Origin: Nomia melanderi
Lineage: Eukaryota; Arthropoda; Insecta; Hymenoptera; Halictidae
NCBI RefSeq assembly: GCF_051020985.1
Contig: NC_135009.1
Coordinates: forward strand, 15,446,606 to 15,510,605
Length of the DNA stretch: 64,000 bases
Reading direction: 5' to 3'
How positions within the stretch are numbered: position 1 is the stretch's first letter; the number at the start of each line of letters is the position of its first letter. This document shows positions 35,187 through 47,921 of the stretch, in pieces. The notes under the pieces are model-generated. The model had not been told where the DNA came from. It did not search any database and saw only the letters and a program-made list of their open reading frames with translations. The translations under genes were made by a program, and so were the position numbers.

Positions 35187-38100
35187 TTAATTTCTTTGCT
35201 TTAACTTAGCCTTGTTTAACATTTCTTTTAATGTTCTTGATTTCCCTCGTAATTCACTATACGTTGAAACTGAGTTTTCTAAAATGGAGTCTTCTTTTCC
35301 ATTCGATTCTACATTATTTTTAAAACAAGTTGTAGTAACTTCATTCTGTCCATTTTTCAAATTTTTAAACTTTGCATTTGAACATTCTATCTTATCTAAT
35401 TCTTTGTAATTCTCTTGTTCTTTGTGTCTGTCTATTCTATCTGTATTCTGAACCGAATCCATATCATTTACTTCTTCTATTGTTAAACAGCTATTAATTT
35501 TGGTATCTAATGTATTTTCAATATCTTTAGCAAAAGGAGAATCAATTTTCAAAAGACGGTGCAGATTTTCAGTTGGCATGTATACATCCCACTCTTCTGT
35601 ATCAGATTCTATATCAATATCATTGAAAACTGGTACAGTAGATTTTGCTGTAATTGCATCAGCCGATAGTGCTTCATTTATCGATACTAATTCTTCTGTT
35701 ACTATTGTTTCTTTGGTTGATAAGCTACCTTCTATTTGTTCTGATTCCTTCGCTAACTTTTCTACTTGTATGGATTTTTGTGGTAATGACACTTCTTCCA
35801 TTACCACTGATTCAATTGGTACTAATTCTTCTGATAAATCTGATGTTGTTGGTCTGTCTGTAGATGCAAATGGTTCTTCATGCGGTTTATCATCGCCAGA
35901 TTTACATTCATATAACCTTAAGTTATTTATATCTACGTTTTCTGCATCAACAGAATTTGAGATATCACTAGCGTTAAGTCTGGCATGTGCTTCATTTAAT
36001 ATAATTTCATTTTCTCTTGTTTCAGACTCCCTATCATTATTGTTAAAACTTTCTTGCGATGATACTGATGTGCATGAGGCAGTGAGATCGTCCGAATCTA
36101 GACTTACAGACTGATTCAATTCACGTTGCTTCATTGACCACAAATGTAATAATTTGCTTGCAAGAGTACATGATTTCATGTGTATATAATAATTTTCCAA
36201 TTGAGATGTACCATTATTAGAATTCATTTGAAAATCTGTATCACAAAGCTTATCACCACCGTTTGAGTAAAGGGCATTATTTCTGATTAAATCATTATTG
36301 TTCTCTGCAGATTCGATAAATTGTGTTTCATTTGTACTTTTAGAGATGACTGTCGAGGGCTCGAGAAATTCTGCGGATCTACCTTCTGTCAATATATTCA
36401 GCATTTTCTTAGAAATAGCTACAATCTTTTCTTTTCTATTACTTGCCGCTTGTTTCTGTATATTTCTTAGCACTAAAGGAGAAGGATCCTCCGTCTGATT
36501 TATATTTCCAGTGGGTAACCAACGTACGTCTTCGTCACGTTCAGTAAAATGAACACTACCTCGAACTGCTCTTAAAAAATAACTTTCAGCCAGCGGTATA
36601 TTGTCCCGTTTCTCTGATATTGATTTATAGGTTTTTTCAACAACGTCTTGCTGCGAAATATGTCCTTTTCTTTGTTCCATATCTTTAGAAATAGCTGACC
36701 AATCTACATGTTTAAATTCGTTAGACATATCAGAAGAAGTTTCTGTACACGTCATATCTGATTCGTCTTCTGAATTTTGTATATGAAAATGATTAGCATA
36801 TTCTTTTGGTATATACGTATAATTTCTCAATATATCATCCTTTTTGTTTGACTGCTCGTAAACGTTTCTGCCACAAGAAGATTGAGAAGATGCGGAAGTA
36901 TCATCATATTCGTTGTCATCATGTTTGATAATATTATTCAGAGATTCCCTTAAAGTTTGTTTCATTTGTTTACTTAGTATTGATTTAGAATTTGACAAAT
37001 CATTGCTTTTCACTCCATCATTATGTTCTGTGTAATTACTATTATAAGGCTTAGAATTCCTCTTAAAGTTCATTAACTGTTCGTACAAAGGTATTAAATT
37101 TCTTGGCTGCTTCCCTTTTAAATTTAGTCCGCTACTACCTGCCCCTTTGATGAAACGCTTATTTTTAAGATACTGTAATATTTCCTTGCCTTTCTGGTAC
37201 GACGTGGAACTTATTTTATTATCAGTAACTATACCAAAATTATTTCCAGATGACGACCGCGAATTAATAGTCGAATCATACAATTCTACTTTCTTTTGAG
37301 AAGAACCTGCGGCGCGTGTTAATTTTGTACATTCTGTTGGCTTTACCAATTTATCAGATTGAAATGTTTTAGGTGTTCTAGATTTTTGTTTCCTACGTTC
37401 CTGACATTGTAAATAATAAAGAAATGGAAAGTTCCGTAACTTTATACAGACCATTTTTCCATGTTCTGCTAGTTTCTGCTCAACTAGCCAATCATTAATG
37501 TGTACATCTTCTTCTTCTAACGTGTCAGTCAATGTTACCATCATTGAATTGTCCTAAATTGAAGAACAACAATAAATAATTAATTACTTGTTTTTCATGA
37601 TATGTAATTGCTTTTAATAAACATATTCTTTTTTTATTAGATTGTATGTTTCATCCTTACCTCTTCATTCATTGATGCTACTGTTGCAATTAAAGGTATA
37701 TTCGATGTTCTAACGGCAAACTGATGAGTGGCATTACGTGTCCATTTTGATGATTTATACGGCCGTGTATTAAACAGACCACAAGGTATAGCTTGTGCTG
37801 GTAGAAGAGAAAACATTCTATGCAAGTAACACACTGCATTTGGCGGATATGTTTTCAACGTACCATAATCATAAAACATCACCTGTAAGATATTGCTATA
37901 AATAATAATACTTATCACATTAAATTCAGTTAATATAATTTCTACCATTTTTGTGAACCTACAGTAACTTGTAAGTCAGGTTTCACTGATTTTATTATAC
38001 CTCTATGCCATACTCCATTATATACACATGCACAATTTAGACCTTTTTCTAATATAACAGGTGGTACAACATAATCTTGATGTTTTGTTACATAAAAATT

Positions 38101-39732
38101 ACTGAAAAGGAAATAATTGTCTACTACTCAACTATGCACATTGCAAAAGCTTATTTTAATCATACATACTGCAACTCATCCATAAATGTTTTAAATGTCC
38201 TTTGCTTTTTACGAAGTTGTATCCAAAAGAATGCTGGAGTGAACACTTCTGCAATAACAACTTCTACGTAAGGTTTCTCGTCGCTCACTAAGTCTATGAC
38301 ATTTAGATGACCTACACTTTCTCCGATAGTTACTATACCATCTGGTATTAATTGATTGCATGTATCAATTGACTGTAAGTTCAGGAGTATTAGATTTACA
38401 AGAATGGTTAATCAAAATTTCATTTACAATTATAAAAATGTTATCAACCAGAGTTGTTGGAAGTGCTTCATCTTCTTCGTGCGGTAAATAAATCTCATGT
38501 AATTGTGCAAGACTCATAGTTGTATGTTTCTCCTTTGAATTATTCGATGGTACATCTCTTTTAGCAAAATAAAGCATAAAGTCACCTATATCTTCAGACT
38601 GTACACAATGAAAAATTTCTGGCAATTGTGATGCAAATTCTCGAACACTACTGAACCCAAGCTCTGTATAATTCAAGCATACTTTGTACTCTTCCAAATA
38701 CTTTTCTGGAAGTTCAGCACACCGAATACCATTGGGATTATTCTGGATAAGTTTTTCTAAACGAAATTTAATTCTGTCATTTATAAGGTTTTCAGTATGT
38801 TTACTGTCATAATTTTCATTGTCTATATCACTATTATTATTATTATTATTGTTACATTCTGTAAGAATTTCAATATTGTCATTGCAATGGTTCAAATTAT
38901 ATACATTATCTTCATTGATTTCAGCCTTTTCTGTGAGTATATTAAATTCATCTTTCACATTTTGATTTTGGCATTTAGAGATAGTTTCTTTTATGAAACA
39001 TGATGTTGTTTTTGTCTTTGCAAGTGATTTTGGAGATGAAGTAGATATACTCGTGGAAGATATAAATTTAAAATCATTTTCTTCATTGTCCTCATATTCA
39101 TACATATTATCCAAATCTTCATTCCCACTTGCAGTCACTATCGGTGATCTCAACTGGGAGGTTTCTGAGTTATTTAGAATTGGAAAGATTTTATTGTTAT
39201 ACATATGAATTTTGTGCGATAACATTTGCAACTGTTCTTCCATTTCACTCATTGTAATGTCCACATACGGCATCTGTGCTTGTACTGTTTGAAATATATA
39301 ATCTTTATTCACACCATTTGGGTATTTATTAACAAAATCAATTGTCATATTTAATATCTCAGCTGGTATCCGAACCTTGAACGGTGCAGTATTTGGGTAA
39401 TAATGACTTGGTTTATACACTTTTCTTCCAAGTATAGGCTTCTGATCTTTTTGGCCAGCTATTAACTTACTAACATGTTTAGACTTATCAGATGGAATAC
39501 CATGTAAAAAGGTTTCATTGTTCCTATTTTCTATTTCGATCGTTTTCGACATACTCTGTAGGAATTTCATCAAGGAACTATGTCCTAAACGTTTCCAAGG
39601 TATTCGTTCACCTTCCAAATCATAGTACTCCTTACATAGTTGAGGTAACGAGCAACCTCTTTTCTGTGACAATACTAAGGCTAATATTGTAGTTTCAATA
39701 TTTTCACGTTCCTGGGAATTCACCTGCATCAT
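35187..39732 (-). CDS. tej: LOTUS and Tudor domain protein, TDRD5/tejas type
   Basis: A germline-granule piRNA-pathway protein by family: LOTUS domains bind Vasa-type helicases and Tudor domains bind methyl-arginine. Exons are 38428-39732, 38170-38372, 37963-38101, 37661-37882 and 35187-37553, all in frame, giving about 1411 residues. Three LOTUS domains lie at about 8-82 (ending in LHGIPSDKSKHVSKLIAGQK), 117-187 and 322-393. One extended Tudor domain (about 455-660) includes VEVVIAEVFTPAFFWIQL, MFYDYGTLK and HINDWLVEQKLAE. Three LOTUS domains with a single Tudor fit TDRD5 and not TDRD7, which has three Tudors. The remaining roughly 730 residues are disordered and Ser/Asn-rich. The start MMQVNSQEREN was chosen because it aligns with the family N-terminus; an in-frame ATG at 39855 would add 41 residues. 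The first intron is only 55 bp. Confidence 0.88.
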
Positions 39733-41404
39733 TAATGATCTCGAATTTTCTAATTCCAATATCGAGTTTCTATTAATTATTGAATTTACTAAATTCTGGA
39801 AGCTGAAACAGAAGTGATATGCTGAATCTATTGTTAAGAAACATCGAGAAAACATGATCCATCGCTATTGAGACTCACAATCTGTTTACAATGTTAGTGA
39901 TTTGAAACAATTATATACTGTACATCGCTCATACTCTTTCAACACTGGATCACAGCACAAAATTGGATTGTTTCGCTTAATTTATAAAACCATGTGGGAA
40001 ACGTCCCGTTCTGCGTATAAACTAACCTAACCAGAAAACCAGCAGACGATAGCTAGTTACACAAATTCAAATCTCTTTGTGTTTCTATTTGCCGCGCAAA
40101 GTATCGACCTATCTACGACGCGATATAAAAAGTAGCATTTTTTAAATTCCGCGGAGCACTTTTTTACTGTAAACACGTAAATATATGTAGAATAATCATA
40201 TTCTTAAAAAGAAGAATCATACTCTAGAATACGAAATAAATAGAAAAATGCTAGTGTTATTTCATTAACTTTCAAAATTTTTCTAACATTATTTATATCT
40301 TTAATTAAAAGTAACTGTTGAAGTATACAATAAATATTTGGTAGAAAACATGTGTAAGTGTGTTGCCAAATACTTTTCGTACATGTGTATGCATATACAT
40401 ACATACATAATGCAATTAAAAGCATTCTAATAAAAGGCATTGTAAAAGATATAACAATAGTTCTTATGCAACTGTTATTGTCGTATTTTTATGGGCTACT
40501 CATTACTTTATACTTCTTAACAAACAGTGGGATAGTATCGTGCTGCATCGATAATTAAACGATATTAATCGTTTTCCCTCAGTCGATTCGCACAAATCAG
40601 ACTATACTAAACTTAGCGCTCGAACACAAAAGAAAAAAGAACAAAAATGTTCTAAAAGTGTGTCTAAGGTATCGCGATCATAATCAGGGCTTTGCCAAAC
40701 AGAATAATATGGCACGATAAGATAAAAACAACGAAAAGAAATATTTACGAATTGTTCCATAAAAGGGATTAGTGCAGACGAATAAATAATATTTTCGTTC
40801 GGAATAATAAACAAGAAAAGATTATTAAACAAGACAATGTCTGAAAAGAAAAGGGAAACAACTAACAATTCTATATATATATATATATATATATATAGAT
40901 ATACATTTAATTTGATAATAATTTTTCGAATGGTATTTGTTCCTAAACAAGCGCGCAAGTTCTAGAAGTTTTAAACAAAGGCATCGTCGAGCTGGAAACG
41001 CTATCTCCGACGGGCGAAATGTAAGCAAACGAGTGCAAACGAGTGCAATCGAGGGCAGAGAGACAGAATTGAGGGAGAATTAACTATTTAGTCGAAGATC
41101 GAGAAGTGGGCATGGAAGTGAGAGAGATCAGAAGAGACAGAGGTGCCGGGAGCGAAGCGTGTGCGCCGCTGTGTGTGCACGGGTGTAAGGGCTGGCGAAG
41201 TCGCGCGGCGAACGAACGTCATTATAAGACGGTCATCCAGCAGTCCATGGACGACAGTCGAGGGTCTTCCTCGGTACGCGGCATCGATCGAAGCCTTACG
41301 ATATCGTAAGACAGTGCCAGAGAAGTGTAAACATCATTTCTTGTCCGGTTGTATGGTATTGAAAAAATATTACGTGCCGTATCCGCCCTCTGCCGCCATA
41401 AAAG
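39733..41404. other. Divergent promoter interval between tej and the acyltransferase
   Basis: The side nearest the minus gene is AT-rich, with a (TA)n run at about 40873-40897. The last 350 bases before 41405 become GC-richer and probably contain the 5' UTR of the plus-strand gene. No further gene is seen. Confidence 0.5.
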
Positions 41405-43313
41405 ATGGCACCTTCGTGCGTTGAGGTGATCCTAGTCGGTTTCATTCTTGTCCTACCATTCCTCTACGAGATGAACAGGACCTTCCGTTACTATTTCAAA
41501 TTTCTCCTCTATTACGGATACGTGACGATCAATTCCATCACTTTACTCCCAATTATGATGTTACGTCCACGGAACGTAAAGAACTTTATGTTAGTAATTT
41601 ACCAAGCAAATCTTGATAAACACTATGCCTCTCATTTCATTGTTCTGCTGTTCGATGTTTTCTTTCTGCTTGTCAGTTAATCTCCCTATTTGTCGTTTTT
41701 TTTTTCTTTTTTACCTGGAAAGATAATACGGCAGGGAACAAATTTATTGAACGATGGTGGTGTATAGTGTTGTAGCAGCAGTTCTGACAGTGGTCCTCTG
41801 ATGGTGGTGGTAATAATGGTAGTGGTGGTGGTGGTTTGAATAACGTTAGCCATTCACCCTGCGACGGTTGCGCATGTGTAGTTCGAATAGGAAATTTAAA
41901 GGAATTACCAAAATATTTCTTTCGGTTCGGTCTCAGTGATGTTTTCGGAGTCCGCGTTTGCATCTCGATTTTATTTGCAATCGGTGAACGTTAGATCGGA
42001 CGCGTTAGAAAAATATGTTGACTGCAGGGGACAATGATCACAGCTGATAGCTGCATGATTCAAGTTAACTCGTTAATAATGCAATTATTGCGATATCGAA
42101 AGTTGAGTGACATATAATCGCTCGATTGACGTGCACGCGAATGATAAACAATCCACGAAAGAAATAACTCGTGCTTCTCTCTTTGCCTTTTAGATTCATT
42201 CAGTTTTTCCGCGACATTTGAAATTAGCGGTGGAAAATACGTTTCAATCCATTCCTGTTAATCTATTTAATTGTACGAACTGCACTTTTCATTGGTAAAT
42301 GCAACCATGGATATTAATGATTTGTCAAATTTATATAAATAATTCGTTTTCAACGATTTTTATGAACTAATTAATTGTTATTGAAATACCTGGACATACA
42401 TTGGAAATGATCTACCATTTTTCAATAAATTTGTTAATTTTGCAAATAACTCCACTTTCATCGCTTCAATAAATTACATGTTATTACTAAACAGTTTATA
42501 AGTGAAATATATTTTTAGATTAGCATCATCCGTATGCTCCTGTCTTACTAATTTTCTGGGAGTGCGTTGGGAACTTAGAGGAAGAGAACATTTAGAACAA
42601 GATAGAGCATGTATAATAGTTGCAAATCACCAAAGTTCTTTAGACATAATGGGACTGTTTCAAATATGGCCTGTAATGGAGAAATGTACAGTCATAGCTA
42701 AAAAAGAGCTTTTTTATGCGTGGCCCTTTGGTTTAGCCGCTTGGCTTTGTGGTTTGATATTTATAGACAGAATGAACTCCGAGAAAGCTCGTGCAGTTAT
42801 GAATACTGCCACAAACGATATTAAAAAGGACAAGGTAATTTAGAACGTGTTGTAAAAACATGAAAGTAACTTCTAACAGTGTACACACTTATTTTTCTGC
42901 ATCCTCTATGTAGATCAAATTATGGATCTTTCCTGAAGGCACCAGGCACAATACTGGTGAAATTCATCCTTTTAAAAAAGGTGCCTTTCATGTTGCTATT
43001 ACTTCTCAGTTACCTATACTACCAGTTGTATTTTCTTCTTATTACTTTCTATCCTCGAAAGAGAAAAGATTCGATGCTGGTAAGTAATGAATACATTTGC
43101 TTAAATACAAATATTAAAATATGAATTCCCCTATATAAATGCATTTAATTCAAAGGTCGAGTTATTATAACAACATTACCACCAATATCTACAGAAGGAT
43201 TAAATACAGATGATATTGAGCATTTAATGCAAAAAACTCGATGTGCTATGTCAGATGTTTTTCAAACGACTAGTCATGAAGTAAAATTGTCAAGTAATTC
43301 TGCAACTTCTTAG
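41405..43313 (+). CDS. 1-acyl-sn-glycerol-3-phosphate acyltransferase
   Basis: A membrane enzyme of the endoplasmic reticulum that converts lysophosphatidic acid to phosphatidic acid in phospholipid synthesis. Exons are 41405-41589, 42519-42834, 42914-43079 and 43156-43313, all GT-AG and in frame, giving 274 residues. Acyltransferase motifs are all present: NHQSSLD (98-104, the NHx4D catalytic box), GLIFIDR in the next block, FPEGTR (173-178) and LPILPVVFSS, followed by TTLPPISTEGL. Two hydrophobic segments lie near the N-terminus, with RPRNVKN before the first junction. The length fits the insect Agpat1-type enzymes. Intron 1 contains a GGT-rich microsatellite near 41755-41835. Confidence 0.95.
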
Positions 43314-45196
43314 AATGAAATGATCATTCCATGGCAATTTGAAGAGAAACCCTGTCATTTAAAATTCAACGGTAACTGAGTGTTAGCTTGGAAACCAAAG
43401 ACTATTTTTCTATGCCTTATGTTCCATTTAGTGATTATAATTGTTTTTATATTTTATTAAGTATTCATTGCATATGAAAAATACGTGCGAAAGAATAATT
43501 GGATAAATGTTGTATAGTAATTATTCTTTTTCTACAATATTTATTTATCAGTAATTTTATTCCATCTTGAAATATAATTTAATGCTCTGAATTTTACAGT
43601 AAATGGTAACATAAGAACTGCATGTAAATTGCAATGAACCTTTATACAAATTTTGCGAATATTATATATACATGAATGCAATATAAACCTTAATTTTTTG
43701 TTTAATATTAGAGGAAAGAATGTTATATTGTGGTGCAGCCTTTGTATTTTTTTAGGAAATTGTATAATTTTTAGCAAGTAATGGCAATCTGAATTTTATC
43801 TTCGAATTGTATATACTATTAATCTAAGTACATTTTACAAATATTTAAATATTAATATTTATGTAGGTAGCAATCATTTGGATAATACGTTTAGAGAAAA
43901 GGAATTTGCAAACTTTGAATGATATAGCTAATTCTTTTTCTCCTCAGCCACAATTATTTGAATTATTTATGCAAAATGTATTTGTTTTATAAGATTTTAT
44001 ACGTGTTCATATGCCTATTACATGCTTCCACTCATTACTGCACAGTAAAATCTGAAATTAATAAGTTCTAGTTTTAAAATTCCTTTATCATCTGAACCTA
44101 ATTATTAGGTAAGTTTTAGATTTAGACCCAAAGTTTTAGACATACGAAGCAACCATTAAACAATCTAATATTGAAAAAATCTTGTCATTTGTTGTTGTAC
44201 CAGTACAATTCACATACTGTGATAAAAATTCATATTCAACATTAAATATTCTCTTAAGTATTAATTATATCATTGTAATGTTGAATTGAAGCTACGCTAT
44301 TGTTTACATAGTTTCATTACAGATATACCATTTTTGTAATTTCAAAATGAAAATTTTATTAGATGGATTGTTTGTAGATTTATAATGTCATGAATATATT
44401 ACTTAAAATTAGTGGGAACTAAAAGAATCAGTAATTATTTTATAAGCTGTTCTTTCCAGAAACATACTAATAACAGGAAATATAATTTTAAAATAGAAAG
44501 CTACATACTTTTAATGCATATAAATTTGTTAAACAATAACTAAATTCTGTAAACAAAATGAAGTCTTTTGTTATCATACATGTATGTATAAGTACACATG
44601 TAATATACAAGTATTTTAAGTGCCATATTTATAATTAGAAAATAAATTTCTTTTTATATCTCATTTGTATGACTGGATCCATCATCATGTAAGTTAAAAT
44701 CAACATAGCAAAAGTGGAAGTGAAGTAATAGAACAAAAGTTATTCACTAACTGTAAGACTACCACAACAATTTTACCATATTGAGAAGTTATATTAATAC
44801 ACATGAAGAGCATCATAAAAAAATAAGAACTATCAAACATTTATCGCAATCATGTTACCTGCTTTTAATATGAAAACAATTAAGTTGCATAAGTTCTTTT
44901 GTATACTCTTTATTAACATAATAATAGCATGATACACTACAATACAGCTTATAGCCTATGGATAAGAAGTAAAAGAGATATTAAATTAAATTAAAATAAA
45001 TTTCAATCAATTAATGTTATTGTTATATGAATTAAAATTATTTACAACACACAAGGAGAAAATATCACTGTATAAAAACAAATATATGCGCGATCTCTTT
45101 ATGCCTAAATCTATTCTATACATTAAACTTTTGTTAGGTAATGATTTTAAACTACATTTAAACATAAAATTACACATCTGACTGACCAAATCTCAT
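43314..45196. other. Convergent 3' interval between the acyltransferase and calcyclin-binding protein
   Basis: Strongly AT-rich, with no open frame of interest. It probably holds the 3' UTRs of both neighbours. An AATAAA at 44641-44646 is one candidate end for the plus-strand transcript. Confidence 0.55.
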
Positions 45197-46154
45197 CTAC
45201 AGTTGTTGTTGTTGTTGTTGTTGTTGACTCTCTGTCCATGCTTTGGCTATTGCTTTCTTCATTTCATCATCTCCTTCTTGATAAATCTTCTTCATTAAAT
45301 TCATTATGCCTGTACTGTAATCATTTTTATCAGTCATGTCTGGAATAGAAGATGACTTCAATTTTTTGATCGTATTTTCTACTTTTGTCACGTGCGACCA
45401 TTCCTTTGTATCTTTCTTGGCAAGAGAAACAATAATCATATCTTTTTTCATTTTGAAACTGCTCTTGCTAGGATCAATATCTTCGCATAGATTGTTAATT
45501 GTTAGAACATAATTTTTATTATCCAATCCAAGCACTTGCAGATCCAATGACATCTCGGTAAAGGAACATTTTACAGCATCTTTAGATAACTGATGTACAT
45601 TTTCTAAAGTGATGTACAACTTTACTGCTGAACTTGTTTGTTCCCACCCATAATTGTTCAATTTGACCTCATAGCATTTCTTAGAAGAACTCGGTTTTGC
45701 ATCGGATGATTTTACAGATGTATCTTTCTGTTCTTCAAGTAACTTAGCCAATTCCGTTTGTAACCTCCTAATTTCAATATTAATTACATCTTTGGCTCTC
45801 TGTCGACTTGCTTGTTGAAGCAGGTTGTTAAATTCGTCTATATCCAATTTTAACTGCAAGAAAGAAATGTGAAATTTAAATTATATTTTATAATAAAGTA
45901 CTTGACACGCGAGTCTTTTCGCAATAACGGTTTCTTTCAAGAACAACAAATATGTTACTCAAGATTTTGAAAGTTTAACCCATGAACGTATCCAGATTTA
46001 AGTAAGTATAACGCAAAACTAAGACATTGTATTACGATTCCATAACGTTTAATTAAATATAATGTTCGCCAAGAAAAATGTAACATCCTTATTATAACTT
46101 ATAATTTCATGAATGAACAACAATGTTTCATACCTCGTCAGCCTTGGTAGACAT
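45197..46154 (-). CDS. Calcyclin-binding protein (CacyBP/SIP)
   Basis: A cytosolic adaptor that in other animals binds S100 proteins, Siah-1 and Skp1 and links them in ubiquitin ligase complexes. Exons are 46134-46154, coding only MSTKADE, and 45197-45853, joined in phase 0 across a 280-bp intron, giving 225 residues. Domain order matches the family: an N-terminal helical hairpin (about 8-50), a CS domain (about 68-165, beginning near YEVKLNNYGWEQTSSAVKLY), and a C-terminal SGS region (KEWSHVTKVE onward). The length equals that of other insect members. Oddly, the extreme C-terminus is a run of eight Gln codons, all CAA, ending in Leu, a likely length-variable microsatellite inside the coding sequence. 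Confidence 0.95.
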
Positions 46155-46929
46155 AATTTTTCTTAAAAGTGGCAACAAATATAATTCACACGAATTCAAC
46201 AGCAAAGGAAATGTTCAACGTTTCTCAAATTTCTGACAATAATGAACAAAATATTACAAAAATTAACACTGTTATAGCTCATAAGAACTTGACATCAATT
46301 CTTCGACGATCAAACACCGCCTGAATACGTTCACGAAACTGTGCGATAGGCGACAGTTGAGTTGCTAGAAATTTCTGGACAGTTCACGTTTTTGAAAATA
46401 TTTACGTTTGTTCTCAATATAATCATCTCTTCAATGAAAATTTATATTCTACAAAAAAATATTGGATATTTTCATTAAAAAATCTAATAAATAGCATTAA
46501 TACTTATTAAAATAAATAAAAGACATTCATACAATCGTAGTATTTAATAATTCGGTTGTATTCGTCCAAAAGCAACGGTATATCGAAATATAAAAATGAA
46601 ATCCCGTAAATTGATATTACACATATTTTTTAACGATCAATATATTCAATTAATCGTTATTATTTTTTATATTTTTTATTTTACTATTTTAAAAAATCAC
46701 TGCGCCATCTAATAACAAAAGCTTGTATTAATTGAAGATAGATAGTTCAGTCGATATAGGATACAGAATCCGTAATCCGTGTGGGTAACTCGGAAGTTTC
46801 TCACTTTTGAAATATGGCGGAATTTACGAGTGATCATCTTGAATCGTGATTGGTCCGTTTAAAATGTAACAGACTTTTATTGCATATGTGAGTTGCGCGA
46901 GTGTAAACTATGTTAAAATATATATTAAA
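46155..46929. promoter_or_regulatory. Shared divergent promoter interval
   Basis: A 775-bp AT-rich interval separates two start codons pointing away from each other, calcyclin-binding protein on minus and the Dsn1-like gene on plus. No other gene fits in it, so both promoters must lie here. I see no defined core element. Confidence 0.5.
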
Positions 46930-47562
46930 ATGAATAATTATAATTTATCGGATGCATCGCATTCAGAAACGGCGTCAAAACCTGAAAATGCAGTCCATAA
47001 ACGTCGGTCTTCTGTGTTTCAAAGTCGACTGACTGCTTTTGATCAATGTGAAGGTTAGTCGCAATCAGATCTGTTTATGTTTATGATTCTTGCGTCAGTT
47101 TCAATTAATTTTAACCGAGGTTCGTATATTTCATAACTTACAGGGAATGAAAACAGGGCGGATAACAGTGATGCAGATAGATGTATTTCTGAGACTTCTC
47201 AAGCAGAAACTTTCAATTTGGAACAATACATATGCAGCCTTAAAAATGAGAGGAAAGAATGGATTGAGACATTTAGACAACGAAAAACTGAACGAAAATG
47301 TTTGACAAAAAAGAAATTACTTTTAGAAAGCCAAGGGCAACCTGTAGATTTGACTACCTTGACAGATTCCGAGGAAGCATTTGTCATGGCCCGTCCAAAT
47401 TATCAGAGTATCTGTAAGAATAACAAAAGATTAACAGAAATGACATTGAAAGTATCAATGTTAAATCATAGAGCTCACAAGTTAAATCAAAGATTTATTA
47501 CACAAATGGAGAAACGACTTAGCAAAATTACAAAAACAATTATGGAAATGTCAGAATCGTGA
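46930..47562 (+). CDS. Short Dsn1-like protein, putative Mis12-complex kinetochore subunit
   Basis: Exons 46930-47053 and 47144-47562 join in frame across a 90-bp intron to give 180 residues. The N-terminal 40 residues contain a basic KRRSSVFQS segment that resembles an Aurora-kinase site. The rest is helical and polar. From about residue 68, LEQYICSLKNERKEWIETF, then a spacer, then AFVMARPNYQSICKNN and a long helix, follow the pattern I know from the C-terminal half of Dsn1: a YI...ER..W block, then P.YQ.I..N. It is much shorter than vertebrate Dsn1 and lacks a recognisable head region. The gene itself looks real; the family assignment is an inference from pattern only. Confidence 0.7.
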
Positions 47563-47921
47563 TCTAAGTATCACAGTGTAGGTAAAATAATTATTATGAC
47601 AAAATTTATTATGTATATTATATAAATTTTCTATTTTTTATTATATCAATAAAATAAATATGTATATATATATGTATGTATATATGCAAGGAAAAACCAA
47701 TGTTCAATTATGTGTAAAATTAATGTGTACTTTATATAGATGTAAGCTACTTTAGCTACTTAAAAGAAATCTTTCTCTCAGGTCTAAAAGATTCATAGCA
47801 TTACCATTAAACTGATAATGATATATTTGTATTAAAGCAAGTATTTGTTTCCATTCTGATCACATTAAAACGATCAATGCTTTAAATAATTTAAAATAGA
47901 ATAAAGAAACCAGTAGAGTTG

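Noticed and set aside
35500..36114. 204-codon plus-strand open frame
   Set aside because: Antisense shadow of the Ser/Asn-rich tail of the LOTUS-Tudor protein.
39733..39855. Upstream ATG at 39855 as the start of the LOTUS-Tudor protein
   Set aside because: The 41 extra residues are hydrophobic at first and do not resemble the family N-terminus, whereas MMQVNSQEREN at 39732 lines up with it. The upstream ATG is not excluded.
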